Assembly (NCBI GenBank): GCA_020634755.1
Contig: JACKBC010000027.1
Span: forward strand, 1 to 64,000
DNA length: 64,000 nucleotides
From: Caldilineaceae bacterium
Lineage (GTDB): Bacteria > Chloroflexota > Anaerolineae > Caldilineales > Caldilineaceae
Direction of reading: 5' to 3'
Shown one piece after another: positions 40,425-49,313 of this stretch. A program made the translations under genes and the position numbers. Position 1 is the first letter of the stretch. Each line of letters begins with the position of its first letter. The notes below the pieces were generated by a model. That model was not told the DNA's origin. It did no database searches and saw only the letters and a program-made list of their open reading frames with translations.

Positions 40425-41675
40425 TCATGCCGCGACTGTGGTCGCTTTCAAATATTGCTCGATGCCAGCCGCCATTTGCGGCACATCAAACTTTTCTGTG
40501 GCCTGGCGTCGCGCCGTCTGGCGCAAGCGGGTGTGCAAATTCTGGTCGCAATGCAGCCGCAGAATCTGCGCAACCAGCCCATTTACATCGCCAGGCGCAA
40601 AGGTAAGCGCATTCTGTTCCGGCTGCATGATCTCGGCGGCGCCGCCGGTGGCCGCGCCCACCACAACTGCGCCAGACGCCATGGCCTCTATGAGCACCCG
40701 GCCAAACGGTTCTGCCCACAGTGAAGTGAACAGGAAGATATGAGCCTGCTGATAAAATTGAGGCAACGCCTCCTTGGGCTGGGCGCCGACAAAATCGACC
40801 TGTTCCGCCACCGCCAACTTCTGCGTCAGCGCCCGCAGTTTCTCTTGGTATCCAGCCTCGCCCTGGCCCACAATGGTCAGCTGCAAGGCCATGTGGGGGT
40901 GCGCCCGGCGAATTTGGCCCAGCGCCTCTATGGCCAGATGCACGCCTTTGTCGTGCGTCAGCCGGCCCACATAAAGCAACCGTAAAGGCTCAGTTTCCTC
41001 GCGCGGATTGTGATCAGCATGGCGATATGGATAGCGGTGGACATCAATGGCGCCGGGGATAACAGATGCGTGTTGGGGATGGATGCCCAGGCGCGCAAAT
41101 TCCTCCTGCATAAAGCGCGTGGGAAAAAGCACTCGCGCCAGCCGCAATGGCGCGCGCTGTGCGTGCTGAAGCTGGCGGTGGGCAAATGGCGCCAGCAGCC
41201 GTTTGGGCAGCCCGGTCCACCGGTTGCGCGGTGCGGCTTTCCAATAATTCTCAAATTGGTTAGGCAACGTGGGCCAATAGTCACCCATGTAATAGACCGT
41301 GCGGTTGGGCAGCATTGTTTCGGCGAGCGCCGGCAGCGCACGCGGCAGATTCCACATGCCCCACACCACAATGGCCTCCGGCTGCTGTTCTAATATCTGT
41401 GTTCGCAAGAGTTTTAGATTTTCCGCCTCTTTGGCGCGGCGCTGGGTGAAAAAATCGACTGCGTTGCGCAGCGAATCCAGCTCCATCTCCAGATGCAGCT
41501 GTCGTGCAACCCACGCCGGATCGGGCGCGGCCAGCGTTTGCGCGCCGTGGCGGCTGGTTAGGACGCACACCTGGTGGCCAGCGTCGTGTAGCCATTCCGC
41601 CACTTCGGCGCACCATTCTTCATAGCCGCCGCGGCTGGCGGGTGGGTAGAAATTGGTGAGAAATAGGAGTCGCAT
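40425..41675 (-). CDS. GT4 glycosyltransferase (paralogue of the one at 44280)
   Basis: The protein has 416 aa from ATG 41675 (M-R-L-L-F-L-T-N-F-Y-P-P); the upstream extension to 41777 is repeat DNA. The N-terminal block F-Y-P-P-A-S-R-G-G-Y-E-E-W-C is nearly the same as in the gene at 44280-45578. V-V-W-G-M-W-N-L near 118, Y-V-G-R-L-T-H-D-K-G-V-H near 235 and a C-terminal E-P-F-G-R-V-L-I-E-A-M-A (near 323-334; EX7E) match GT-B retaining enzymes. Both copies are probably a duplication within the locus. Confidence 0.88.
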   Translation of the reverse strand: MRLLFLTNFYPPASRGGYEEWCAEVAEWLHDAGHQVCVLTSRHGAQTLAAPDPAWVARQLHLEMELDSLRNAVDFFTQRRAKEAENLKLLRTQILEQQPEAIVVWGMWNLPRALPALAETMLPNRTVYYMGDYWPTLPNQFENYWKAAPRNRWTGLPKRLLAPFAHRQLQHAQRAPLRLARVLFPTRFMQEEFARLGIHPQHASVIPGAIDVHRYPYRHADHNPREETEPLRLLYVGRLTHDKGVHLAIEALGQIRRAHPHMALQLTIVGQGEAGYQEKLRALTQKLAVAEQVDFVGAQPKEALPQFYQQAHIFLFTSLWAEPFGRVLIEAMASGAVVVGAATGGAAEIMQPEQNALTFAPGDVNGLVAQILRLHCDQNLHTRLRQTARRQATEKFDVPQMAAGIEQYLKATTVAA

Positions 41676-41690
41676 GGTTGGAAATTGTGT

Positions 41691-41778
41691 GTTGCGTAAT
41701 GCGTGGTGCGTGTACTGGTAAAAATTCTTGATTCGATGCAAGATTCGCAACCGGTACACGCACCACGCACCATGCAAT
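41691..41778. repeat. R5 palindromic element, copy 2
   Basis: GTTGCGTAATGCGTGGTGCG (from 41691) plus TGTACTGGT, and the inverted CCGGTACACGCACCACGC at 41751-41768, have the same arms as 14274-14427, with a shorter spacer (31 bp). It separates the SGNH gene stop from the GT4 start. Confidence 0.65.
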
Positions 41779-41780
41779 AA

Positions 41781-42878
41781 TTAGTTTGGCTTCTCATACC
41801 GCGCCGCTGCCAAGGCCGATAACTTCGCCGCTCCCGCTCGGTTCAAATGGTGGAAGTCGTAGAAATCGGCATCGGTGGGCGCTTGCACCGGCGGCAGCGC
41901 TTCCATGTCCCACAGGGCGATGTGAGCGGCGTCGGCGGTAGCGGTCAGCGCGGTCAAATAGGCGGCATAATCGGTATCGGCGTCGGGAAAGCTGGCATAG
42001 TAGCCATCGGCCAGCGGCATGTTTATGAGCACCAGCTGCACGCCGCGCGCGGCGCAAAGCTGAATGATCTGCCGCAGCGCCTCCACTTCGGCGGGCGCAA
42101 TCGCATAGTGCATATTGCCGATAACGGCATAATGTTTGGCGCGCTCGCCGGGCGCTTCATCGGCCAGCCGCAGCGTGCCGCCGGCAAAGCCGCGCGCGTC
42201 AAAATTGATCTTGTACGGGACGGGCGGCAGACCGCCGCGCAAAAGCCATTGATGCAGCACAAAGCGATAGCGGTACAGATTGGACCAGCGCAGGAGTCGG
42301 GCCGTCAGCCAGCCGCGCCAGCCGTGTTCGGTCAGGGCCAGCGCTTCCGGCGAATCCTTGAGCAGATCAAGCACGTTGTGGGCAAAAGTGTTATTGGCAT
42401 TTAAATCCTGCGGCGTCAGGCCATACATAATGGTTTGCGGATGCACATCTTGCAGATAGATCTGCAAAAACCAGAGCATGCCCGAGGGCGGGAGCGCTTC
42501 CAGCGCGCCGTTGAATGACCCTGGCTGAATCGTGGTGCGCAGGCGTCCGGTGCGCGGCGTGTTGACGTGTAGATTGGCAACGGCTTCGTCAAATTGGGCA
42601 GGGTTGAGGCCGGCCTGCACGGTGGAGTTGCCAATAAAGAGCACATCGAGCGATCGCGCGTCGGCAAAAGCGTGTAGATAATCCAGCTTGTCCTGGATGC
42701 GCGGGCTGTACCAGAGCGTAGGTTCGGGCCGCGGTAGGTGGGCGGTGATGGCGCCCATGGAAAGGAGCCCCTCCCCGGCCATGAGCAAAAGCAGCCAATA
42801 GGCCAGCCAGCGCCCGGGCCGGACGCGCGTTTGCAATGTATCAAAACTGAAAATAGATAAACGGGGCACGCGTGCCAA
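41781..42878 (-). CDS. SGNH/DltD-like acyl-transfer partner of MBOAT protein
   Basis: The protein has 365 aa with one N-terminal membrane span (about 24-42) and an extracytoplasmic domain. F-I-G-N-S-T-V-Q-A-G-L-N (near 80-91) supplies the candidate catalytic Ser/Asn block. F-Y-D-F-H-H-L-N-R-A-G (near 340-350) supplies the D-x-x-H pair, as in AlgJ/AlgX/DltD-type proteins. It overlaps the MBOAT gene upstream by 38 bp in another frame, so the two are almost certainly co-expressed. Role: O-acylation of the exported polysaccharide outside the membrane, by inference from the pair. Confidence 0.8.
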   Translation of the reverse strand: MARVPRLSIFSFDTLQTRVRPGRWLAYWLLLLMAGEGLLSMGAITAHLPRPEPTLWYSPRIQDKLDYLHAFADARSLDVLFIGNSTVQAGLNPAQFDEAVANLHVNTPRTGRLRTTIQPGSFNGALEALPPSGMLWFLQIYLQDVHPQTIMYGLTPQDLNANNTFAHNVLDLLKDSPEALALTEHGWRGWLTARLLRWSNLYRYRFVLHQWLLRGGLPPVPYKINFDARGFAGGTLRLADEAPGERAKHYAVIGNMHYAIAPAEVEALRQIIQLCAARGVQLVLINMPLADGYYASFPDADTDYAAYLTALTATADAAHIALWDMEALPPVQAPTDADFYDFHHLNRAGAAKLSALAAARYEKPN

Positions 42879-44256
42879 CTCCTAATAAAATGACAAAGAG
42901 CAGCAGCGCCACCACGGCATCGCGTAGCGGGCGCGGCCATTGCAGCAACACGGTGTGGCTGCGTCCCCAAAATTGGGGAATATCGATGAGCAGCACCAGC
43001 AGCAGCGGCGCCAACATGGCCGGCCACACCGTCGCCCACATCTCCATTTGGCGCAGCTCGGCGGCATGACGGAGAAACTCGATGGAAGCGCTAAGCCCCG
43101 GCGCCCGGAAAAAGACCCACGTCACCATGATCAGCGGAAAGGTAATGGCCATGCCCAGCAAGCGCTGCCCGCTAAATTGACCGTCAGCCGCCTGCTGTTG
43201 AAAGGGCCAAATGTGGCCCATAAGCCGAATGCCGATCAGATACAGCCCATGGAGCGCGCCCCAGGCCACAAAGGTCCAGGCCGCACCGTGCCACAGCCCA
43301 CCCAGCAGCATGGTGAGCAGCAGGTTGCGATAGGTATTGAAGGCGCCATGTCGGTTGCCGCCCAGGGGAATGTAGACATAGTCGCGCAGCCAGGAAGAGA
43401 GCGAAATGTGCCAGCGCTGCCAAAACTCGCTGACGTTGGCGGCAAAATAGGGCTGATTAAAGTTTTCCATCAGCTCAATGCCCAACAGGCGGCTGCTGCC
43501 GCGCGCAATGTCGCTGTAACCGGCAAAGTCGCAATAGATCTGGAGCGCAAAGAGGAACACGCCCATGATCAGCTCTGGCGATGAAAAGAGCGCCGGTGAA
43601 GCAAATATGGGGTCAATCTGCGCGCTGAGCCCGTCGGCAATCACAATTTTACGAAAGAGGCCGATGAGGATCAGCAGACAACCGCTTATGAATTGTTCGC
43701 CATTGACCGTGCGCTTGTTTTGCAGCGCCGGCAGCAGATTTTGGGGGCGTTCAATGGGGCCAGCCACCAGTTGTGGAAAATAGCAAATATAGAGCGCAAA
43801 ATCGGCTAGATTGCGCACCGGTTCCATTTTGCCCCGGTAAACTTCGATGGTATAGGACATGGTCTGGAATGTGTAAAACGAAATGCCCACCGGCAGCAGA
43901 ATGTTGAGCACGGGCAGGTGCGGGTCGAATCCCAGCCAGGTGAGCGCTGCCGCCGCATTGTGTATAAAAAAGTTGCAATACTTGAAGAAGCCCAGAATGC
44001 CCAGGTTAACGCTCAGGCTCAGCCCCAGCCAAAGTTTGCGTCGTCCGGGTTGCGACGTGTGCCCAATGGCCTGCGCCACGCTGAAATCTACAATGGTGGA
44101 AAGCAGAATCAGTGACAGATAGCGCCAGTCCCAAAAGCTGTAAAACAGATAGCTGGCGGCCAGCAACATGTAATTCTGTACGCGCGGCGTTGTGCTGTAG
44201 TAGATCAGCAACACCACGCCCAGAAAGAGAAAGTATTCAGGGGTATTAAAGAGCAC
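42841..44256 (-). CDS. MBOAT O-acyltransferase (AlgI-like)
   Basis: The protein has 471 aa with 10-12 membrane helices. The hallmark W-x-R-W-H-I-S-L-S-S-W-L-R-D-Y (near 278-292) and L-G-G-L-W-H323-G-A-A-W, with the invariant His, identify MBOAT proteins such as AlgI and DltB. They pass an acyl group across the membrane for O-acetylation. G-P-I-E-R-P-Q-N-L-L near 166 is also family-typical. The downstream SGNH-like gene overlaps by 38 bp. It is probably acylating the surface glycan. Confidence 0.95.
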   Translation of the reverse strand: MLFNTPEYFLFLGVVLLIYYSTTPRVQNYMLLAASYLFYSFWDWRYLSLILLSTIVDFSVAQAIGHTSQPGRRKLWLGLSLSVNLGILGFFKYCNFFIHNAAAALTWLGFDPHLPVLNILLPVGISFYTFQTMSYTIEVYRGKMEPVRNLADFALYICYFPQLVAGPIERPQNLLPALQNKRTVNGEQFISGCLLILIGLFRKIVIADGLSAQIDPIFASPALFSSPELIMGVFLFALQIYCDFAGYSDIARGSSRLLGIELMENFNQPYFAANVSEFWQRWHISLSSWLRDYVYIPLGGNRHGAFNTYRNLLLTMLLGGLWHGAAWTFVAWGALHGLYLIGIRLMGHIWPFQQQAADGQFSGQRLLGMAITFPLIMVTWVFFRAPGLSASIEFLRHAAELRQMEMWATVWPAMLAPLLLVLLIDIPQFWGRSHTVLLQWPRPLRDAVVALLLFVILLGVGTRAPFIYFQF

Positions 44257-44279
44257 TGACTAAATCCTCGTAAATCACT

Positions 44280-45578
44280 TTATCTGGCTTGAAAATCGGG
44301 CAGCGCTAGCAGCCGTTGCCCTGGATTCCAGGCCACCGACATGAGAAACTGCTCAATTTCAATGATCATGCGTTCCAGCGTGTACTGTTCGATTACCATG
44401 TTCTGACCGGCTTTGGCCAGCTGACTGCGCAGGGCGGGCTCGTTCAGCGCCTGGTCAATGCGGTCGGCCAGCACAGTGGCATTCTCTGCCGGAAAGGTCA
44501 AGCCGTTGTGTCCATGTTTCAACATTTCGCCCTGACCGCCTACCGTTGTGCCGATGACAAGCAGCCCGGCCGCCATGGCCTCCATGACGCTGCGCGCCAT
44601 GGGTTCGGGCCAGATGGAGGTAAACAGAAAGAGATCAAAGCGACCCAGCACCTTGACAATATCCTCACGCGGGATCTGGCGCGCAAACTGCACCCGCTCC
44701 TGGACGCCTTTCTCTTTGGCCAGTTCACGCAGCTGGCGCTCATAATCGGGGTGACCGTTGCCCAGAATCGTCAACTTGACCCGTTGGAGCAGTTGCCGCT
44801 CGCGCAAATGGCCCAATGCTTCAATGGCTGTATGGACGCCCTTATCGTGGACCAGCCGGCCAAAGTAGATCATCTGGAGCACGTTATTTTTCTTGGTGCG
44901 TCGATTGGCGGCATATTCTAGAAACAGGTCTGGTTCGGTGCCGCCCAGCAGCACATTGGCCGATTCCGGCAGCGCGCCCTGCTCGACCAGCGTGTTGCGC
45001 ACATAATTACTGCAGCAGACTGCGTGGTCAAAGCGCAGCGGCGGTGGATATTCTTCGGCGCGCAGCTGGGCCAAAGCCAAGGCGGCAAATGGCTTTTTGA
45101 ACGGGCGTAGCCAAATGCGCCGCGTGGGCAGCGTCCAATACTGGATGTGCAGATCCAGATCCAGCGGCCAATATGATGAGACGTAATAGCAGACGCGATC
45201 GCCCATGCGCTGCTCGGCCAGATAGGGCAGCATGTGGGACAGATTCCACATGCCCCACACCATGATCACGTCGGGATTGAAATGTTCAATCGCACCGTGC
45301 AGTTCATCCAGATTTTCGCGTTCTTGTGTACGGCGCTGGGAAAAAAAGTCGAGCGGGCGATAGTAATGCACATCCGCCTGCAAGTGGAGCGTGCGCCGCA
45401 CGTACGGCTCACCAGCCGCCACCGGTTCTGGCGGTTCGCCATTGGCGCCGTGGCGACTGGTTAATACAAAAACATGGTGTCCACGCGCGCTCAAACCGTC
45501 GGCTACTTCTTGGCACCATTGTTCATAGCCGCCCAAAGCGTGGGGTGGATAGAAATTGCTTAAAAATAAGATTCTCAT
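44280..45578 (-). CDS. GT4 glycosyltransferase (paralogue of the one at 40425)
   Basis: The protein has 432 aa. F-Y-P-P-H-A-L-G-G-Y-E-Q-W-C (near 9-22), V-L-T-S-R-H-G, V-W-G-M-W-N-L (near 107), Y-F-G-R-L-V-H-D-K-G-V-H (near 239) and W-P-E-P-M-A-R-S-V-M-E-A-M-A (EX7E near 326) mark it as a retaining GT-B enzyme close to 40425-41675. The ~24-bp gap before the MBOAT gene suggests co-transcription. The sugar is unknown. Confidence 0.88.
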   Translation of the reverse strand: MRILFLSNFYPPHALGGYEQWCQEVADGLSARGHHVFVLTSRHGANGEPPEPVAAGEPYVRRTLHLQADVHYYRPLDFFSQRRTQERENLDELHGAIEHFNPDVIMVWGMWNLSHMLPYLAEQRMGDRVCYYVSSYWPLDLDLHIQYWTLPTRRIWLRPFKKPFAALALAQLRAEEYPPPLRFDHAVCCSNYVRNTLVEQGALPESANVLLGGTEPDLFLEYAANRRTKKNNVLQMIYFGRLVHDKGVHTAIEALGHLRERQLLQRVKLTILGNGHPDYERQLRELAKEKGVQERVQFARQIPREDIVKVLGRFDLFLFTSIWPEPMARSVMEAMAAGLLVIGTTVGGQGEMLKHGHNGLTFPAENATVLADRIDQALNEPALRSQLAKAGQNMVIEQYTLERMIIEIEQFLMSVAWNPGQRLLALPDFQAR

Positions 45579-45612
45579 TGGCGTATATAAATGTTATGGT
45601 TCATTACTTCGA

Positions 45613-46848
45613 TCATCGATAACCGTTGCGCAGGTAGCGCAGCCAGTTCAGGCGCGCCGGGCCTAGCAGCGACTTGAGCCACATGCCGGTCAGCTTGCGG
45701 TTGCGGACTAGCTCTGGCTGAATGCGGATGGCATCCGGCAGGTAGCGGCGACTGAGCGCATATTGCTCTGTGTGATAGGCGGCCATGCCAAGCGCAAAAT
45801 AGGCGGTGCTGTGCACCTGTGCATGCAGTGACTTGACGGCGGCGGGGCAAGGATCGCGAAAGAGCCGGTAGAGCAGCTGCTCAATTTCGGACGCGTTTTC
45901 TTCCATATCCAAAAAATGGATGGAGCCGCGGTAGCCCAAGGGCTGCGTGCCCAGCGCCAATTCGTAAAAGAGGCTGACGTCAAGAGCCAGCGCCGGATCA
46001 AACTGGAGCGCTTTGCGCAGATAGCTGGCGCAGCTGACCCAATCGCGCTGGCGCTGTAGGGCGTTGAGTGCATGATAGCGAAAAGCACCGCCATAGGCGC
46101 GTATTTTGTCCCACGGCCAGTCGGGCGTGCGCTCTTCTTCTTTGCCAAAATGTTTTTCCACCATATCGAGCATGGCGCGCTGGCCGCCTACCGCATCAGC
46201 CGAAAGGCTGTTGTCATGTACCCGATAGCGCACCAAAATTTCCTCGGTCCCCACAAAGTCATAGCCCAGCTGCAACATGCGCCACCATAATTCCCAATCC
46301 TGCAAGCGCCGAAACGCCGGGTCAAAATAGCCCGCGCCCACCAAGGCCATTTTGCGCAAAAATATGGTGCTGGGGATGAGAAAATTGGCGCGCAGCAGCG
46401 CCGCGTACATCTGGTGAGGCGGCGCCGTTTGGTTGGAAACCTGGGGGAGATCAATGCCGTGCGCATCCATAAACTGAACACCGCAATAGAAAACATCCGT
46501 TTGCGGGTGCGTGTGCAAAAGCCGCAGCATAGTTTCCAAAAAGTCCGGTAACCATATGTCGTCGCTGTCCAGCAGCGCCACCCAGTGGCCCCTGGCCGCG
46601 CGAATGCCTGCGTTGCGCGCGGCGGCCAGCCCGCAGTTGGGCTGGCGCACATAGGAAATTTGGCGCGGGCGCGCCATGACAAAGTTGCGGACAATGTGCG
46701 CCGTCTCATCAGTGGAGCCATCGTCCACAATGACAATTTCATGGCCGCGATACGTTTGGGCCAACACGCTGTTTAAAGCGGTGGCCAGATAGTCGGCTTG
46801 ATTATAGGTGGGAATGATTACGGAAATAGCCGGCTCATGCGCATTCAT
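45613..46848 (-). CDS. GT2 glycosyltransferase
   Basis: The protein has 411 aa. Its GT-A domain has S-V-I-I-P-T-Y-N-Q-A (near 9-18), V-D-D-G-S-T-D (near 41-47), G-L-A-A-A-R-N-A-G and L-D-S-D-D-I-W (near 93-99), the DxD-type metal motif. After ~225 residues a helical tail follows (probably TPR-like, L-G-M-A-A-Y-H-T-E-Q-Y-A-L). The ATG lies inside the end of the upstream GT4 gene (overlap 14 bp). It is inverting-type and probably adds a sugar on the cytoplasmic side. Confidence 0.92.
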   Translation of the reverse strand: MNAHEPAISVIIPTYNQADYLATALNSVLAQTYRGHEIVIVDDGSTDETAHIVRNFVMARPRQISYVRQPNCGLAAARNAGIRAARGHWVALLDSDDIWLPDFLETMLRLLHTHPQTDVFYCGVQFMDAHGIDLPQVSNQTAPPHQMYAALLRANFLIPSTIFLRKMALVGAGYFDPAFRRLQDWELWWRMLQLGYDFVGTEEILVRYRVHDNSLSADAVGGQRAMLDMVEKHFGKEEERTPDWPWDKIRAYGGAFRYHALNALQRQRDWVSCASYLRKALQFDPALALDVSLFYELALGTQPLGYRGSIHFLDMEENASEIEQLLYRLFRDPCPAAVKSLHAQVHSTAYFALGMAAYHTEQYALSRRYLPDAIRIQPELVRNRKLTGMWLKSLLGPARLNWLRYLRNGYR

Positions 46849-48172
46849 GTTTTTTCTCGTCTATGATGGGTGCATAGGTTGGTGTGACCGCGGGCGCCGC
46901 CGCTGAAGTTTGGACCACTTGATACAGGATGGATTCGATCTGGGCAACGGTTGTGTTCCAGGAATATTTGGCCACGGCTTCACGCTGCGCAGCGGATCCC
47001 AATTGGCGGCGCAATTCCTCATTGCCCAACAATCGCAAAAAGGCCCGGGCCAGCGCATCAGCATCATTTGGCGCAGTTAAGAGGCCGTTGACGTCGTGGG
47101 TCAACACTTCTTCCACGTTGGGCGTAGCCGGCGCTACAATGGCTTTGCCGACCGCCATATATTCAAAGAGCTTGAGCGGGCTTTGCGAAATGGATGCGCC
47201 CGAAGGACGCGGCGCCAGCACGGCAATTTGCGAAAGGCGCAGCAAAAACGGCACATCCTGATGGCGCACGCGGCCCGTAAAGATGACGCGGCTAGATAAG
47301 CGCAGCGCTGAAACCTGCATTTCGATTTCCGTACGCAGAGGACCATCACCCACCAACATGAGCCGAGCGTTTGGGAACTGTTCGCTCACCTGCTTAAACG
47401 CTTCTAGCAACAGGTCAATGCCGTGCCACGGTTTAAAGCTGCCCACAAAGGTAATGATGGGCGTGGTTGGTTCATCTTCCAAAAAGCGCAAAAAAGCGGG
47501 CAGATTGGCCGGGATTTCGGGCGCCACAAAAAGTGATAGATCGGCTCCATTGTGTACCGTGCTGATCTTGGCTTCTGGGATGCGCCACCGTTTAATCAGC
47601 CGCTGACGCAACGGTTCACTGACCGCGATTACGTGAGCCGCGTTGTGAAAAATAAAGCGGTTGACCTGATCGACAGCCAGCCATTGCGGTGGTGAAAGCT
47701 TGATGCCCAGCTGGGCATACTCTTCGTAAATGTCGCCATTGACTTCCAGCACCAGCGGAATGCCTAGTCGCCGCGAGGCAAATGCGCCTCCGTAGTTCAT
47801 CATCCAATAGCGCTCGTAAAGCACGTCGAATCCGATGAGCGAAGACATGCAGGCCTCGGCATAGCGCTGGCTGTCAAATAGGTTAATATAGGGTAGATGC
47901 AGCGTGCTTTGCAGGCGGCGCACAGCGCTTTCCAGCGGCGGGAACCAGGGTTTTTCGAAGGACGCGCCCAAGCGCGCCGTGCGCCAGTTCTTCAAATCAT
48001 CCGACCATTTGTGTTTGCCGTCTGGGATGGCCACCATGCGCACGGTGTGTTCATGCGCCTGCAAGCGTTGCACCACGGCCTGGACGTGCAGATTCGTGGC
48101 CAGGTGCTTGTCCATTTCACTCTGGTCAGACTGCCACAAATAGCCAATTTTTAAGCGAGATGAGGGTTGCAT
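46835..48172 (-). CDS. GT4 glycosyltransferase
   Basis: The protein has 445 aa. The N-terminal domain starts L-K-I-G-Y-L-W-Q-S; C-terminal donor domain marks are F-V-G-S-F-K-P-W-H-G-I (near 242), V-G-D-G-P-L-R (near 276) and S-P-L-K-L-F-E-Y-M-A (near 328), with A-I-V-A-P following. It resembles WcaC/GtfA-like enzymes without the strict EX7E second Glu. The extended C-terminus (~40 residues) is Ala/Pro-rich. It is 6 bp downstream of the previous gene in transcript order (48179-49159), with a 14-bp overlap at its 3' end. Confidence 0.88.
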   Translation of the reverse strand: MQPSSRLKIGYLWQSDQSEMDKHLATNLHVQAVVQRLQAHEHTVRMVAIPDGKHKWSDDLKNWRTARLGASFEKPWFPPLESAVRRLQSTLHLPYINLFDSQRYAEACMSSLIGFDVLYERYWMMNYGGAFASRRLGIPLVLEVNGDIYEEYAQLGIKLSPPQWLAVDQVNRFIFHNAAHVIAVSEPLRQRLIKRWRIPEAKISTVHNGADLSLFVAPEIPANLPAFLRFLEDEPTTPIITFVGSFKPWHGIDLLLEAFKQVSEQFPNARLMLVGDGPLRTEIEMQVSALRLSSRVIFTGRVRHQDVPFLLRLSQIAVLAPRPSGASISQSPLKLFEYMAVGKAIVAPATPNVEEVLTHDVNGLLTAPNDADALARAFLRLLGNEELRRQLGSAAQREAVAKYSWNTTVAQIESILYQVVQTSAAAPAVTPTYAPIIDEKKHECA

Positions 48173-48178
48173 ATCTTC

Positions 48179-49159
48179 CTACACACTTTCAATAATCTGG
48201 CGAATCTGCACTTTGGTTTGATGCACATTGAAATCTTGGCAGATCCGCTGCCGTAAATCACAGCGTTGCTGTCGCCGTTGGGGCTCGGTCAAATCGCAAT
48301 AACGGAGAACCAGATCCTGAAGCTGGTGGTCGGTAAAATAGAGATATTCCGCCGGCAGCATCTCGTCTGCACCGGCCCACTGGTGCGAAAAGCAGACACA
48401 GCCAGCCGCCATGGCTTCCAGGGGTGAAACTTGCAGCCCTTCCGAATAGGCGTTGGAAATAAAGATGTCGATGTTGCTGTACCACTTTGCCGGTTCTGTG
48501 ACCTTGCCATAAAAAAGGACCTGCTCTTCCAGCTTGAGCTGCCGCACCAGGTCGTGTAGCGCAAAATAATAGTCGCCGTGCCAGGGGTGTTCACCACCGC
48601 CGATGTGCAGCCGCAGTTGGGGCTGCTGTTGCACCAGCTCGGAAAAAGCCAGGATGAGTTCATAGACGCGTTTGCGCGGCGTCAAGTGGCACAGAATGCC
48701 GATGTTGCCGCCAAATGGTTTCTCCACCGGCTGAAACTTTTGCGGATCTACGGCTTCGGTCACCACCACCACTTTGTCTAAATATTCGGGAAAACGCTGG
48801 CCGAACTCGCGCTTTTTGGCCTGACTCACCAGAATGATCTTGTCCACGGCGCGCCAGTTGACCTGATCCACCCACTTGTACATTTCATAGCGATGCAGCC
48901 GCGTGACGATGCCGCACGCTTTGGGCAAGTGGCTGGCCTCGATGAGCAGCTCGCTGGCCCATTCAAAAAAGAGTACATCATTAGCCTGCATAAAGTGGCG
49001 CATATCGCGTCGGAAACGCATGCGGTTTAGCCGCGTGTTAAAAACGGGCAGGGCCAGCGGGCGCCGTTCGAATAGGCTTACGGCATGATGCGCCTTCAAC
49101 TCATCGGCAATTTCATGCAAAAAGGACCAGGTTTCTTCAATGGCAATTCCTACACGCAT
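48179..49159 (-). CDS. GT4-like glycosyltransferase
   Basis: The protein has 326 aa from ATG 49159, preceded by TAGGAT at ~6 bp; an upstream in-frame ATG at 49189 lacks a site. The N-terminal half is short; V-D-Q-V-N-W and K-I-I-L-V-S-Q-A-K-K lead to the donor domain with G-I-L-C-H-L-T-P-R-K-R-V (near 157), I-G-G-G-E-H-P (near 187) and S-E-G-L-Q-V-S-P-L-E-A-M-A (near 244; EX7E). It is smaller than the neighbouring GT4 enzymes. Confidence 0.82.
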   Translation of the reverse strand: MRVGIAIEETWSFLHEIADELKAHHAVSLFERRPLALPVFNTRLNRMRFRRDMRHFMQANDVLFFEWASELLIEASHLPKACGIVTRLHRYEMYKWVDQVNWRAVDKIILVSQAKKREFGQRFPEYLDKVVVVTEAVDPQKFQPVEKPFGGNIGILCHLTPRKRVYELILAFSELVQQQPQLRLHIGGGEHPWHGDYYFALHDLVRQLKLEEQVLFYGKVTEPAKWYSNIDIFISNAYSEGLQVSPLEAMAAGCVCFSHQWAGADEMLPAEYLYFTDHQLQDLVLRYCDLTEPQRRQQRCDLRQRICQDFNVHQTKVQIRQIIESV

Positions 49160-49219
49160 AAAAATCCTATACTCACTGTATCTATTCACCCCTCGCTGCG
49201 CCCGCCCATGACGTTAGCG

Positions 49220-49289
49220 GAACGTGCGTCGCACGGCGTCTAACTTGGTCGCACGTGTAGTCGGGATATACGCCGCGCGGCGCACGTTC
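49220..49289. repeat. GC-rich inverted repeat between two glycosyltransferase genes
   Basis: GAACGTGCGTCGCACGGCGT (49220-49239) and ACGCCGCGCGGCGCACGTTC (49270-49289) are inverted with three mismatches. A 30-base spacer separates them. Likely a hairpin between the GT2 (stop 49314) and the GT4 (start 49159), perhaps a transcript end or internal mRNA stabiliser. Confidence 0.55.
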
Positions 49290-49313
49290 AGTACACAATG
49301 TTGCCCAATTTAG

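Noticed and set aside
49160..49313. Possible tRNA or small RNA in the GC-rich palindrome
   Set aside because: No cloverleaf, anticodon loop or CCA-like end could be fitted; it is a simple two-arm hairpin.
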